In this document: one piece after another, positions 18,085 to 27,346 of the stretch
Numbering within the stretch: the stretch's first letter is position 1
How the letters are laid out: the number at the start of each line of letters is the position of its first letter
Assembly (NCBI RefSeq): GCF_004353225.1
Contig: NZ_CP037934.1
Span: 3,410,001-3,474,000, forward strand
Reading direction: 5' to 3'
DNA length: 64,000 bases
Origin: Marinobacter sp. JH2
GTDB taxonomy: Bacteria; Pseudomonadota; Gammaproteobacteria; Pseudomonadales; Oleiphilaceae
The notes under the pieces: model-generated
Seen by the model: only the letters and a program-made list of their open reading frames with translations
Told to the model about the DNA's origin: nothing
The model's database searches: none
Translations under genes and position numbers: made by a program

Positions 18085-18612
18085 TTGTTCATAGCCGAAC
18101 TCATGGAGCTAAAACCGCTTAGCCTGACCTACAAAGATGAGCTGTTCACTCTCATTAACACCAGCCGCGAGCATCTGCGCGAGTGGTTGCCCTGGGTCGA
18201 TCTAACCGAGTCCCCTGCTGATACGGAATCCTTTCTCGAAGCCGCCATCAATCAATACCAATCCGGCCAAGGCCCGCAGTACGCCATTTTCTCCGATTCG
18301 GCGTTATGCGGTGTGTGCGGTTTTCATTCGTTCGATTTGTCTAATCGCACTGGCAGCATCGGATATTGGTTGGGTGAAGCCTATTCGGGTAAAGGCATCA
18401 TGGCGCGGGCAGTGCAGGCACTGGTTGAACAAGGCTTTCGGGAATACGCTTTGAACCGAATCGAGATTGCCTGCGCCACCGGAAATACCAAAAGCCGAGC
18501 CATTCCGGAGCGGTTGGGGTTCAAGCTTGAAGGCGTGTTTCGGGAGCGGGAGTATGTGAACGGGCGTTATCTCGATCAGGCGATTTACTCGATGCTGGCC
18601 TCAGAGTTTTAA
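18085..18612 (+). CDS. GNAT acetyltransferase, RimJ/RimL-like
   Basis: A 175-residue N-acetyltransferase. It has the N-terminal pattern REHLREWLPWVD of the RimL branch, the acetyl-CoA loop region GYWLGEAYSGKGIMARAV (about 92-109), and the C-terminal LNRIEIACATGNTKSRAIPERLGFKLEG. The best start is TTG at 18085, six bases after GGAGG; the first ATG is six codons later with no ribosome site in range. It sits between two copies of a duplicated lipoprotein segment. Substrate (ribosomal protein, amine or toxin) is unknown. Confidence 0.83.
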   Translation: MFIAELMELKPLSLTYKDELFTLINTSREHLREWLPWVDLTESPADTESFLEAAINQYQSGQGPQYAIFSDSALCGVCGFHSFDLSNRTGSIGYWLGEAYSGKGIMARAVQALVEQGFREYALNRIEIACATGNTKSRAIPERLGFKLEGVFREREYVNGRYLDQAIYSMLASEF

Positions 18613-18649
18613 GCGCTGACTTTGATGCTACCTGCCAAGCTCTGAAATC

Positions 18650-19192
18650 CTACAAAAAGTAATCTTCCTCAAGCGCATTGATGATTCTGCTGCTCATCGC
18701 CGGCGTGGACTGCTCCACGTATTCTTTATGCTTGTCCGCGAGTTTCCCGAAGTAAAACGGATGCGTCAGCACTTTGCTGCTGCCATCGAAAAAATAGTCC
18801 TTTGCCGGCGCGCCGTGTTCGAAGGTCTCGACACGAACCTCGTATTCCGTTGTTGTGGTAATGGGTAGAATGAAGAAAGAGGCAAGGGGGAAAATCATCG
18901 TGGCCATATCTGCGCCAGTTTGGTCCACGCCGCACTCTGAATCGAGAAAAAGTGCGAGATCCGCTTTATATTCGGATTCGGCTTCAACGTAGTTCAATGC
19001 CTCAAAGCGACCTTTCAGCTCTTCGATGAGCCTGCTGTCATGACAGGCGGGGTTGCTGTTGGCTGCGCTGGCGATGTAAACGCTTTCTTTGCCGGTTACG
19101 GCTTGTTGATTGAAGCCTTCGTCACTGGGCGGGAACGCGATGGCGCAGCCTAGCAAAGACTGCGTTAGAGCCAGAAATAGCAAGTATTTCAT
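18650..19192 (-). CDS. Small lipoprotein (full-length copy)
   Basis: A 180-residue predicted outer-membrane or periplasmic lipoprotein: signal peptide with LLGC lipobox (Cys16), then a mixed alpha/beta domain with two further cysteines. The C-terminal 40 residues (VLTHPFYFGKLADKHKEYVEQ and on) are missing in the paralogue at 17426-17848. It lies 13 bp downstream of a larger lipoprotein gene on the same strand; both appear to be one unit that was once duplicated. No named family recognised. Confidence 0.78.
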   Translation of the reverse strand: MKYLLFLALTQSLLGCAIAFPPSDEGFNQQAVTGKESVYIASAANSNPACHDSRLIEELKGRFEALNYVEAESEYKADLALFLDSECGVDQTGADMATMIFPLASFFILPITTTTEYEVRVETFEHGAPAKDYFFDGSSKVLTHPFYFGKLADKHKEYVEQSTPAMSSRIINALEEDYFL

Positions 19193-19205
19193 AACGATTG
19201 CCCTT

Positions 19206-20381
19206 CTATTGTTTGTATTCGCAGGTATGAACGATCTGAACCACGCAGCGATATTCCTGATTGCGGTTTTCTACGCATTCTTTCTTTTCCATGTTCGGGT
19301 CGCCCAGCGTACTGATGTTACCCCGGTAGTTCTCTCGGCATGACTGTCGGGCCTGGGTGTCGGCATTGGTGGTCGCCAGGTTCAGAGCTTGGTCATAAGG
19401 GAAGTGCATATCCGTTGTTCCGCGGGCTTGGATTTCCGCCGTGGCCGTTTTGCGGGGGGCTCTGGTTGGCGTTGTCTTGGTTGCGGCCGGTGTTTTCGGG
19501 CGGCTTTGAGTTGAACTGCTAGAAGGCTGATTTTGGGGTGACGTGGTTTGTGTTGATTGCGGTCGTTGAGGTACAGGGCTGTTAACAGTATAAGCCGGTG
19601 TTGTATGGGGTGCTGTGAGCGGGTCATAACTGGCTGTGGGCATGTTATCCGCGGCTTTGGCTGCTGATGAAATCGCACTGCTCCAATCCGCTTCTGCGGC
19701 GCTGTTGATAACGATAGCAACGGGCGCTAAAACACCATAAAGCGTTTTGCCGACGGCTTTCATAACAATGGTGCTGCCGTTTATGTCTTCGTCGTTTTTC
19801 ACCGTTTCCAGTTCGCGTGTGACATCCAGGCCGTTGGCCTCTTTGATCAAAAGATCAAAAATGCGGATGCTTCGGGAGATGGCATCGGTCGCGATGGCGG
19901 TTACCGTTCCACAGTTTATTAAGTGTTTGGCATCCGAAAACGTCGAAACTTCGTGGCGGCCGTTTGTCTCGATCTCCACATCGAATAATGTGTGGGGAGT
20001 CCGTTCCAGAGTCGCCAACGTGAAATGGGTGTCGAGCGTGCCTTCTGTGGTGTGGCTGAATTTTGTGTTGATACACTCCACACCGCTTTCTGAAGGGGAG
20101 GCCTTAATTTTTAAAATGTACAGCTTGTCGCGGGAGCCGCTGAAAAGGCTGCGGTTTCCCTGTAGCTTCTCTTTGGCGACAGCCTGTAGCTCCGCCAGAA
20201 CGTCGCCGTCGGCAGAGTCGTAACCATCATTAATGCCGTAAATCGAAACGCGGGCCAAGGTACCGTCGTAAGCGGAGGTTTCGAGCTCTTCTCCTTCGAA
20301 CTGAATGCTCTTGTTGCTGCTGCAGCCGACAAAGGTTAGTAGTAGAGTCAGTATGCAAATGGTTCGCTTTAAAGAGGTCAT
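19206..20381 (-). CDS. Lipoprotein with Pro/Thr/Ser-rich linker
   Basis: A 391-residue predicted lipoprotein. Lipobox LTFVGC (Cys20), an N-terminal domain to about residue 250, a low-complexity linker rich in Pro, Thr, Ser and Gln (about 255-325), then a short C-terminal domain with paired cysteines (QSCRENYRG, CVENRNQEYRCVVQIVHTC). The ATG at 20381 is chosen as it gives a clean lipoprotein signal; upstream extension would bury it. First gene of a two-lipoprotein unit. Function unknown; the layout suits an envelope-spanning protein. Confidence 0.72.
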   Translation of the reverse strand: MTSLKRTICILTLLLTFVGCSSNKSIQFEGEELETSAYDGTLARVSIYGINDGYDSADGDVLAELQAVAKEKLQGNRSLFSGSRDKLYILKIKASPSESGVECINTKFSHTTEGTLDTHFTLATLERTPHTLFDVEIETNGRHEVSTFSDAKHLINCGTVTAIATDAISRSIRIFDLLIKEANGLDVTRELETVKNDEDINGSTIVMKAVGKTLYGVLAPVAIVINSAAEADWSSAISSAAKAADNMPTASYDPLTAPHTTPAYTVNSPVPQRPQSTQTTSPQNQPSSSSTQSRPKTPAATKTTPTRAPRKTATAEIQARGTTDMHFPYDQALNLATTNADTQARQSCRENYRGNISTLGDPNMEKKECVENRNQEYRCVVQIVHTCEYKQ

Positions 20382-20469
20382 TCTACGGTCGCTTTTGGTA
20401 TGAAGGCTGAGTATTGCATGAAACTTGGCTGTGATCAGCTTTTTATAGGTGGTAATACCTATACAGACG

Positions 20470-21927
20470 CTAGCCGCGAGTGGTTGCCATGAGCACATCG
20501 GGCGCACCCACGGCCGGCAGTTCGATCAGGGAATGGTTGTTTGGCCCGATGCCCATCAGCGCTTTAACCAGTAACTTGTAAGAGTCCAGATCAAAGGTGA
20601 CCGACTGGCCTGACAGGGAGAGATCATAAAGCTCTTGTTCGTCGTGCACTGTGGTCACGTGAATCCAGTTGTAGATCACCAGAATGTCAGGCTGCGCCCC
20701 ATCACTTCGATGCTCCACAATCGCGACCGGGCCTTTCCACGGCCAGGTTTGCAAACGTAGTTGGTGAAACGCAATCTGCACTCTCAGATTATAACGAGTT
20801 ACGTCGTCAATGCCTTCGCAGGCTCCTTTGCAACGCCCCAGCACACGTTGGAAACAGGGGCCATCGCGTTCCGGCTCTAGTCCTAGCAGTTGATTGCACA
20901 GTTCGTTTTTGGCGGCAATGCCGGTCAACGCGCGCTCGGCATCGCGCTTGCTGCGAAACAGTCCGAAATAACGGGCAAGGCGATGTGGCTCTATCTCCCG
21001 AACCAGCTGTGCCTGCAGGTAACCGGACTCGTTCGGTGCCAGTTCGATACTCACCAGATTTTTCGCCGCGCGGGATCGGCGATTGAAAAGCGGATTCAGC
21101 GTTTTGATCTGTCGAAGCTCCAGCAACAGGGCTCCGAGTTCGCCGGCGGTTTCGGTGTAGTCGATCCTGCGCAAACTTTCAGAAATGCGCACGCCTTTGC
21201 TGGTGTTGTGATCACCGGAGAAATGCGAGGCCACACGCTGGGCAATGTTGGTGCTCTTGCCCACATACAAGAGCACGTCGTTTTCACCGTAAAACCGATA
21301 AACACCCGGGCCCCGTGGCAAATCAGTCAGGGTGTCCGGCGGCAGGTGTGAGGGAATGCTCGGCCGTTGCAGCAGGGTGCCAATGGCCGCTTCCAGTTCG
21401 GCGTCGCCTTTGTCAGCGCGCGCGTGGGTGAAAAACTCCAGCATAGCCGACACATCGCCCATGGCCCGATGCCGTTGTACCTCGGCCAAGCCATGGCGTT
21501 CGATCAACGTGTCCATGTTGTGCCTGCGAAATTCCGGATACAGGTGCCGGGACAGCTTAACGGTGCAAAGTACCCGTGCCGAAAACAGCCGCCTGAGCCG
21601 GCGGTATTCCGATTTGATGAATCCGTAGTCGAAGCGTGCGTTGTGAGCAACAAATACGGTATCCCTTAGTTTCTCTTCGAGCGTATCCGCGATGGTTTCA
21701 AACGACGATGCATCGGCGACCATGGCGTTGGAGATGCCCGTCAGTTGCTCGATAAACGGTGAGATGCGCATGCCGGGGTTCAGCAAGGTTTGCCACTCAT
21801 CCACAACTTCTCCCGCGCGCCAGAAGCGGATTCCTATTTCCGTAATCCGGTCGTGGGACGAGTTTCCGCCGGTGGTTTCAATATCGAGAAACGCAAATGT
21901 GGTTTGTTCGAGGTAGCTGGTTGTCAT
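20470..21927 (-). CDS. DEDDh 3'-5' exonuclease fused to GIY-YIG (Cho/UvrC-like) nuclease
   Basis: A 485-residue two-domain protein. The N-terminal DnaQ-like exonuclease shows FLDIETTG (Asp15, Glu17), HNARFDYGF (about 95-103) and the His-Asp motif HRAMGDVSAM. The middle GIY-YIG domain (about 205-285) has GPGVYRFYGENDVLLYVGKS and the arginine at QRVASHF, as in the N-terminal half of UvrC and in Cho. The rest resembles the region after GIY-YIG in Cho, with several cysteines (CFQRVLGRCKGAC). Such fusions occur in several bacterial groups and are thought to work in DNA repair. Standalone gene between the lipoprotein unit and a divergent SDR. Confidence 0.88.
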   Translation of the reverse strand: MTTSYLEQTTFAFLDIETTGGNSSHDRITEIGIRFWRAGEVVDEWQTLLNPGMRISPFIEQLTGISNAMVADASSFETIADTLEEKLRDTVFVAHNARFDYGFIKSEYRRLRRLFSARVLCTVKLSRHLYPEFRRHNMDTLIERHGLAEVQRHRAMGDVSAMLEFFTHARADKGDAELEAAIGTLLQRPSIPSHLPPDTLTDLPRGPGVYRFYGENDVLLYVGKSTNIAQRVASHFSGDHNTSKGVRISESLRRIDYTETAGELGALLLELRQIKTLNPLFNRRSRAAKNLVSIELAPNESGYLQAQLVREIEPHRLARYFGLFRSKRDAERALTGIAAKNELCNQLLGLEPERDGPCFQRVLGRCKGACEGIDDVTRYNLRVQIAFHQLRLQTWPWKGPVAIVEHRSDGAQPDILVIYNWIHVTTVHDEQELYDLSLSGQSVTFDLDSYKLLVKALMGIGPNNHSLIELPAVGAPDVLMATTRG

Positions 21928-21995
21928 CGTCTCACGCGAGTAGAGTTAAATGTCGCAGTTCTAAAAGAGCTTGGCCTCAATCAGGAGTAACAGCA

Positions 21996-22676
21996 ATGAA
22001 AGATGAAAAAATCGTTCTGATCACTGGCGCGTCCAGTGGTATTGGTGCTGCCACCGTTGAGAAGGTGATCGAAGCGGGGCATAAAGTTGTTATTACGGCG
22101 CGAAGCACCGATAAGCTCAATGAAATGGTCAAAAAGTGGGGTGACGACAAGGTCTTGGCAGTTACGGCCGATGTCTCCAAGCTGGACGAAATTACCCATG
22201 TCGCGGAAAAGGCCAAAGAAGCGTTTGGCCGAATCGATGTGGTGTTCGCGAATGCGGGTACCGGCGTTAACTCTCCCGGCATTGAAAACGGCGATCCCGA
22301 TGAATGGAAGACCATGCTGGATGTGAACATTAATGCGCTGTTGTATACGGCCAAAGCCAGTTTGCCCTCCTTAAAAGAAACTCAAGGGCACTTCATTATC
22401 ACCAGCTCCGTGGCCGGGAAGATCACGCTGAAAGGCTCTGTGTATGGTGCCTCCAAGTGGTTTGCTTACGGCTTCGGTCAGAACCTGGCAGCCGAGATGA
22501 GGGAATGGAATGGCCGGTGTACCACCATCTGCCCGGGCATGGTGAACACGCCGTTTTTCGATGAAGCCAAGCCGGACAAGCTGGACCCCAGCGATGTGGC
22601 CGATGCGGTTGTGTATGCGATGTCTGCCAACCCGAGATGCGATGTTCGCGAAATAACCTTGATGCCGACTCGATAG
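21996..22676 (+). CDS. SDR-family oxidoreductase
   Basis: A 226-residue classical short-chain dehydrogenase. Cofactor loop TGASSGIG (about 9-16), NAG-type motif FANAGTG, catalytic Ser in TSSVAG and YxxxK as YGASKWF. Arg residues after the second strand (TARSTDK) suggest NADP(H). AGGAG lies 9 nt before the ATG at 21996; the frame continues upstream but without a ribosome site and across the divergent nuclease gene. Substrate unknown. Confidence 0.87.
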   Translation: MKDEKIVLITGASSGIGAATVEKVIEAGHKVVITARSTDKLNEMVKKWGDDKVLAVTADVSKLDEITHVAEKAKEAFGRIDVVFANAGTGVNSPGIENGDPDEWKTMLDVNINALLYTAKASLPSLKETQGHFIITSSVAGKITLKGSVYGASKWFAYGFGQNLAAEMREWNGRCTTICPGMVNTPFFDEAKPDKLDPSDVADAVVYAMSANPRCDVREITLMPTR

Positions 22677-22759
22677 TAGGTTCAATGGTCGAGTGTATTA
22701 GCCTGTCAGAACTGTAGTAGAGTGCTCTTGGCAGCTTCTTACATTAGAGTTAAAGCTAT

Positions 22760-23185
22760 ATGAGCACGGTAATACTTGAATACGGTCAGGGTGCCACCTC
22801 GTACCGCGCCGCCGGGGAGCTGGAAGGTATTACCCGGTTGGTGAATGCGTTTTACGATTACATGGAAACGCTGCCGGAGGCGCGGCAGATTCTGGCGATG
22901 CACCGGCCGGATTTAACCGAGTCCCGCACCAAATTGGCTTACTTTTTGTCGGGCTGGCTAGGCGGGCCAAGGCTTTATGCAGAACATTTCGGTAGCATCA
23001 ACATTCCAATGGTTCATCGGCATTTGCCCGTGGGCGAAGAAGATCGTGATGCCTGGATGCTGTGTATGCAGAAAGCCGTGGCCGACCAGCCGTTCGATGA
23101 GTCGTTCAAGGTGTATTTGATTAAGCAGCTTTGGGTGCCTGCAGAGCGAATTCGAAGTGTCTGTAGTGCACCTATTTCACGCTAA
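22760..23185 (+). CDS. Group II truncated haemoglobin
   Basis: A 141-residue haem protein of the 2-on-2 fold. Recognisable points: FYDYM (Tyr at or near B10, residues 31-35), GWLGGPRLYAEHFG (65-78), the proximal-His region MVHRHLP (His88 the likely F8 ligand) and the conserved G8 Trp in DAWML (Trp99). Such proteins bind O2 and NO and help with nitrosative or oxidative stress. It is followed 21 bp later by an NTF2-like protein, probably in the same transcript. Confidence 0.9.
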   Translation: MSTVILEYGQGATSYRAAGELEGITRLVNAFYDYMETLPEARQILAMHRPDLTESRTKLAYFLSGWLGGPRLYAEHFGSINIPMVHRHLPVGEEDRDAWMLCMQKAVADQPFDESFKVYLIKQLWVPAERIRSVCSAPISR

Positions 23186-23206
23186 TAAAAATCGGAGTTT
23201 TGAGTC

Positions 23207-23584
23207 ATGCAGCCGAAAGACATTGTGGCGCAATTTATCGCTGACGTGAGTGCGCAGCGCCTGGAGAAAGCAAAAACGCTGCTGGCTGAAGAGGGCTTTG
23301 AGTATGTCGGCCCTAATATGCGTTTCCTGAACCGGGATGACATGGTGTCGTACCAGTTCGGTATGGTGGCTATTCAGAAAGATCTATTGCTGCGCCAACT
23401 CAGTGCCGATGGCGAGCATGTGTATGCGATTCTGGACTACCAAACCTACTTCGAGCAGATTGGCGATGTGCGGTTGGCGGTTTGGTTCGTGGTTCGGGAC
23501 GGTAAGATTCAAACCGTGGAAACCTTCTACAACGCCGCAGTGGTCGAGAATATGTTGGGAGGCAACCTGCCGTCAGCGAACTGA
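23207..23584 (+). CDS. NTF2-like/SnoaL-like protein
   Basis: A 125-residue cone-shaped NTF2-fold protein similar to limonene-epoxide-hydrolase-like and SnoaL-like families: N-terminal helices (DIVAQFIADVSAQRLEKAKTLLAE), then strands ending in FVVRDGKIQTVETFYN. Catalytic role unknown. Co-directional and close to the truncated haemoglobin; it ends 24 bp from the convergent trpE. Confidence 0.75.
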   Translation: MQPKDIVAQFIADVSAQRLEKAKTLLAEEGFEYVGPNMRFLNRDDMVSYQFGMVAIQKDLLLRQLSADGEHVYAILDYQTYFEQIGDVRLAVWFVVRDGKIQTVETFYNAAVVENMLGGNLPSAN

Positions 23585-23608
23585 TCGGCAGGTGTTCTGT
23601 TCCGGGTT

Positions 23609-25096
23609 TTAGTGGTCGTAGTCGTTGTAGGTCATGGCGACGGCCTTGAAGATAGCCCGGCCTTTGTTCATGGTTTCTTTCCATTCCAGGCGAGGTACTG
23701 AGTCGGCGACTACGCCGGCGCCTGCCTGAATGTGCAGGGTGTTGTCTTTGATCACGGCGGTGCGGATCGCGATGGCCGTATCCATGTTGCCGTTGAACGA
23801 CAAGTAGCCCACAGCCCCGCCGTATACGCCCCGTTTTACCGGTTCCAGCTCATCAATGATTTCCATTGCCCGGATCTTCGGGGCGCCGCTCAAGGTGCCT
23901 GCTGGCAGAGTGGCGCGCAGTACGTCCAGGCAGCTGGTGTCTTTGTCCAAGCGTCCGGTCACGTTGGAGACAATGTGCATCACGTGGGAGTAGCGTTCCA
24001 CTATCATCTTGTCGGTTAAGCGCACGGTGCCGGTTTCGGATACTCGGCCAGCGTCGTTGCGGCCCAAGTCGATCAGCATCAGGTGCTCGGCGATTTCTTT
24101 TGGGTCGGCCAGCAGTTCTTTTTCCAGTGCGTTGTCTTCGGCATCGGTGACGCCGCGTTTGCGGGTGCCGGCGATAGGGCGCACGGTCACTTCTTCGTCT
24201 TCTACCCGTGCCAGAATTTCCGGTGACGAGCCCACAATGTGGAAATCGTCCAGATCGAGGAAGTACATGTATGGCGACGGGTTAAGCACCCTAAGCGAGC
24301 GGTACAGGTTCAGTGGCGGTGCTTCAAAGGGAATCGACATGCGTTGGGAGATGACGGTTTGCATCACGTCGCCGTCCAGCACGTAGCCTTTGATTTTATC
24401 CACAGCCGCTTCGAATTTGTCCTGCGAGAAACCGGAAACAAAATCGCTCTCGTCCACTTCTTTGCCGCGCAGGTGCTCTGGCGTGCGAGGTGCATCAGCG
24501 GTGGTGCGATGCAGCTGGTTTTCCAGTTCGTCGATGCGGGCCTGTGCCTGTTCGTAGGCACCTTCAACCGCCGGGTCTACGTGCACGATGAGGTGCAGCT
24601 TGCCACGCAGGTTGTCGAACACCACGATTTCATTCGACACCATCAGCAGGATATCCGGGGTGCCGATTTTGTCGGGCGGGCAGCTCTTGCGCAGGCGCTT
24701 CTCGATGTAGCGCACGGTGTCGTAACCGAAGTAGCCCACCAGCCCGCCGTTAAAGCGAGGCAGCTCGGGCAGATCGGGTGCGTTGAAGCGCTTCTGGTAT
24801 TGATCCACAAAAACGAGTGGGTCTTCCACGTCGGCTTGTTCCACTACCTTGCCGTTCTGGCTGACTTCGATGCGGTGATCGTAGACTTTCAGCACTTCTC
24901 GTGAGGGCAGGCCGATGATCGAGTACCGGCCCCACTTCTCACCACCCTGAACAGATTCGAACAGATAGGAATACGGGCCACTGGCCAGTTTCAGGTAGGT
25001 GCTCAGAGGTGTGTCCAGATCCGCCAGGACTTCGCGGTACACCGGGATACGGTTGTAGCCGTCTTGGGCCAGTCTGGAGAAGTGCTCAGGTGTCAT
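23609..25096 (-). CDS. trpE: Anthranilate synthase component I
   Basis: Makes anthranilate from chorismate with ammonia from TrpG. The 495-residue protein has the N-terminal feedback region ([21 protein letters not shown], about 42-62) and the C-terminal chorismate-binding domain with [24 protein letters not shown]-type and [16 protein letters not shown] motifs. It lies 31 bp after gph in the rpe-gph-trpE unit, an arrangement common in Pseudomonas-like bacteria, and is separated from trpG by about 15.6 kb of accessory genes. Confidence 0.96.
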   Translation of the reverse strand: MTPEHFSRLAQDGYNRIPVYREVLADLDTPLSTYLKLASGPYSYLFESVQGGEKWGRYSIIGLPSREVLKVYDHRIEVSQNGKVVEQADVEDPLVFVDQYQKRFNAPDLPELPRFNGGLVGYFGYDTVRYIEKRLRKSCPPDKIGTPDILLMVSNEIVVFDNLRGKLHLIVHVDPAVEGAYEQAQARIDELENQLHRTTADAPRTPEHLRGKEVDESDFVSGFSQDKFEAAVDKIKGYVLDGDVMQTVISQRMSIPFEAPPLNLYRSLRVLNPSPYMYFLDLDDFHIVGSSPEILARVEDEEVTVRPIAGTRKRGVTDAEDNALEKELLADPKEIAEHLMLIDLGRNDAGRVSETGTVRLTDKMIVERYSHVMHIVSNVTGRLDKDTSCLDVLRATLPAGTLSGAPKIRAMEIIDELEPVKRGVYGGAVGYLSFNGNMDTAIAIRTAVIKDNTLHIQAGAGVVADSVPRLEWKETMNKGRAIFKAVAMTYNDYDH

Positions 25097-25127
25097 TTTG
25101 TCGTTTCCTGAATTCGGGTCTGCGTGT

Positions 25128-25817
25128 TTATAAAAGCTCGGTCAGCGAATCTACTACTGCATCGGCGCCAAGGCTGTCGATGGAAGCGCCGAAGTTGTAA
25201 CCATAGCGCACAGCGACGCAGGGCATGCCTGCTTTCAGAGCCGCGTTTACGTCTGCCGTGGAATCGCCCACCATCACCGTGGTGCCGATGGTACTGCCCA
25301 GTTTTTCCATGGCGTGCAGCAACGGAGCCGGGTCTGGTTTCTTCACCGCTAAGGTATCACCACCCACGAACAGTTCGAAATAGGGCGCCAGTCCGGTTTG
25401 TTCCAACAAGGGCGCAACAAACTGATCGGGCTTGTTGGTGACCACGGCCATGCGGCAGCCGTTGGCTTTGAGGTGATCCAAACATTCGAGAACGCCTTTG
25501 AATACCACCGCGTGGCGGCCGTTCAGTTCAGCGTAGCTCTGGTAGAAAATGTTCAGTGCATCCGGGTGCAGGGCATCGTCTTTTGGCGACGCAGGCTCCC
25601 AATCGGTTTTGCCGGCCAGTGCGCGGCGCACCAGAATACTGGCGCCATTGCCCACCCAGCTGCGCACATTGGCAAGCCCGGCCGGGCTTCGGCCCAGTTT
25701 GGTGAGCATATCATCAACGGCAGCCGCCAGGTCCGGCGCACTGTCAACCAGTGTGCCGTCTAGGTCAAACAGCGCTGCGGCTGGCCACCGGTGGTTAAAA
25801 AGTCCCTTTAAACTCAT
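25128..25817 (-). CDS. gph: Phosphoglycolate phosphatase (HAD family)
   Basis: Hydrolyses 2-phosphoglycolate, formed from damaged DNA ends. The 229-residue HAD protein has motif [11 protein letters not shown] (16-25), the helical cap, a Lys in motif III (VKKPDPAPL) and motif [15 protein letters not shown]. Its ATG overlaps the rpe stop by 4 bp. The rpe-gph-trpE order supports Gph over other HAD phosphatases. Confidence 0.93.
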   Translation of the reverse strand: MSLKGLFNHRWPAAALFDLDGTLVDSAPDLAAAVDDMLTKLGRSPAGLANVRSWVGNGASILVRRALAGKTDWEPASPKDDALHPDALNIFYQSYAELNGRHAVVFKGVLECLDHLKANGCRMAVVTNKPDQFVAPLLEQTGLAPYFELFVGGDTLAVKKPDPAPLLHAMEKLGSTIGTTVMVGDSTADVNAALKAGMPCVAVRYGYNFGASIDSLGADAVVDSLTELL

Positions 25818-26500
25818 CCGCCTATAACCTTGCGGGCCTGTTCCAGTTCTTCGCGCATGGCGTCGATGGTGGCCTTGTAATCCGAAGTGTTGAAAATGGC
25901 AGAACCGGCCACGAAGGTGTCGGCACCGGCTTCTGCAATTTCACGAATGTTGTCAACTTTAACGCCGCCGTCGATTTCCAAACGGATGTTGTAGTTGCTG
26001 TCGTCGATGCGCTTGCGGGCTTCCCGCAGTTTGTCGAGGGTGCCGGGGATAAACTTCTGGCCGCCGAAGCCCGGGTTAACCGACATCATCAGCACCATGT
26101 CGAGTTTGTCCATCACGTAATCCATATAGCTCAGTGGCGTGGCCGGGTTAAATACCAGCCCGGCTTTACAGCCGCCATCGCGGATCAGTTGCAGAGAGCG
26201 GTCAACATGGCTGGAAGCTTCCGGATGGAAGGTGATGTAGCTGGCACCGGCATCGATGAACATGCGGATCAGGTCGTCCACCGGAGACACCATCAGGTGT
26301 ACATCGATGGGGGCGGTAACGCCGTGCTTGCGCAAGGCTTCACACACCATGGGGCCGATGGTGAGGTTGGGTACATAGTGATTGTCCATCACGTCGAAGT
26401 GCACCACGTCGGCACCCGCGGCCAATACGTTATCGACTTCCTCACCCAAGCGGGCGAAATCGGCGGAGAGGATAGACGGAGCAATCAGGAAAGGGTTCAT
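25814..26500 (-). CDS. rpe: Ribulose-phosphate 3-epimerase
   Basis: Interconverts ribulose-5-P and xylulose-5-P in the pentose phosphate pathway. The 228-residue TIM barrel shows [34 protein letters not shown] with catalytic Asp and metal-binding His, [14 protein letters not shown], and [11 protein letters not shown]. The ATG at 26500 gives the standard N-terminus [15 protein letters not shown]; the frame opens 13 codons earlier. Coupled to gph by a 4-bp overlap. Confidence 0.95.
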   Translation of the reverse strand: MNPFLIAPSILSADFARLGEEVDNVLAAGADVVHFDVMDNHYVPNLTIGPMVCEALRKHGVTAPIDVHLMVSPVDDLIRMFIDAGASYITFHPEASSHVDRSLQLIRDGGCKAGLVFNPATPLSYMDYVMDKLDMVLMMSVNPGFGGQKFIPGTLDKLREARKRIDDSNYNIRLEIDGGVKVDNIREIAEAGADTFVAGSAIFNTSDYKATIDAMREELEQARKVIGG

Positions 26501-26596
26501 CGGCGCACTCTCGGTCAGGTGAATTACGGCAGCTGTCAAAGCTTGTAAGTCTATCAGCTTGTTGCCGGTTTTCGCAGCGCGAGGGATGTGGTTTTG

Positions 26597-27346
26597 TTAA
26601 CGGTTATGCCGTTTGATCAGCTCCCAGGCTTGTTGATAGCGCAGAAGCTGATCTTTGGCGGCATCCAGCTCGATAGGCGACAGTTTTTGCTGCGAGAGTT
26701 TGTCCGGGTGGCAGGTAGACAGGCGCTTGCGGTAAGTGCGTTTGATGGTTTCGAAACTGTCCCGCCGGGTAACCCCCAGTATTTCGCAGGCTTGTTCGTA
26801 GCTTTTGGGCTTTTCGACGGTGCTGGCGGAACGAATCCATACTTTGCTGGCGTAGCTGGCAAAAATGTCGTCGCTGACGGCCATCGGCAGGCCGAGGTTG
26901 TCGATGGCGTCTTCACAGCGGTAGCGTCGTTCTTTGCTGGGCTTACCGAGAATCTGTGCGCCGTGGCACAGGCACATGGCCATTTTGATGGCGGCGCCAG
27001 GAGACAGCTTGGCGACGATGCGGTTCCAGAGCCCGCGATGTAGGGGTGTGCCGCTGGCGTCTTTGCCGAGTTGGTATTGCTCGATGGCTTTTTTGCGCTG
27101 GCGCGAGGATAAGCGCAGCGCTTTCATCAGCAGTTCGGCGTAGCGAATGTCGCCTTCCATTACCCGGCCATCGGCTTTGGCGATGTAGCCCAAAAAGAAG
27201 AACAGGGGCTTTCGGCAGCGACGTGGCAATCGGGCGCGTTCGATCAAGGTGTTGGCCTGATGCCCGCAACTGGACAGCTCGTGTAGCAGGTCCGAGAAAA
27301 CCGATTCAATGCTTGCCGGCAAAGACGGCCCTGTCGCGTTGGTCAT
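26597..27346 (-). CDS. TerB-like/DnaJ-domain co-chaperone (DjlA-like)
   Basis: A 249-residue protein with an N-terminal helical TerB-like region (FFFLGYIAKADGRVMEGDIRYAELLM, about 50-75) and a C-terminal J domain (about 182-249) with the HPD triad in TCHPDKL. Architecture matches DjlA without its N-terminal membrane helix, so it is probably cytosolic. It should stimulate DnaK ATPase. Its ATG overlaps the murU stop by 4 bp, making it the third gene of amgK-murU-djlA-like. Confidence 0.85.
   Translation of the reverse strand: MTNATGPSLPASIESVFSDLLHELSSCGHQANTLIERARLPRRCRKPLFFFLGYIAKADGRVMEGDIRYAELLMKALRLSSRQRKKAIEQYQLGKDASGTPLHRGLWNRIVAKLSPGAAIKMAMCLCHGAQILGKPSKERRYRCEDAIDNLGLPMAVSDDIFASYASKVWIRSASTVEKPKSYEQACEILGVTRRDSFETIKRTYRKRLSTCHPDKLSQQKLSPIELDAAKDQLLRYQQAWELIKRHNR

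Noticed and set aside
17426..20381. A toxin-antitoxin or immunity cluster formed by the duplicated lipoproteins and the GNAT protein
   Set aside because: The GNAT protein is RimL-like with no toxin signature, lies on the other strand and lacks an RHH antitoxin partner.
8193..23608. A prophage or pyocin cluster in the trpE-trpG interval, as in Pseudomonas
   Set aside because: No capsid, tail, lysis or integrase genes were recognised in this interval.
23609..25127. A Trp leader peptide before trpE
   Set aside because: Only 31 bp separate gph and trpE; no leader frame or terminator fits.
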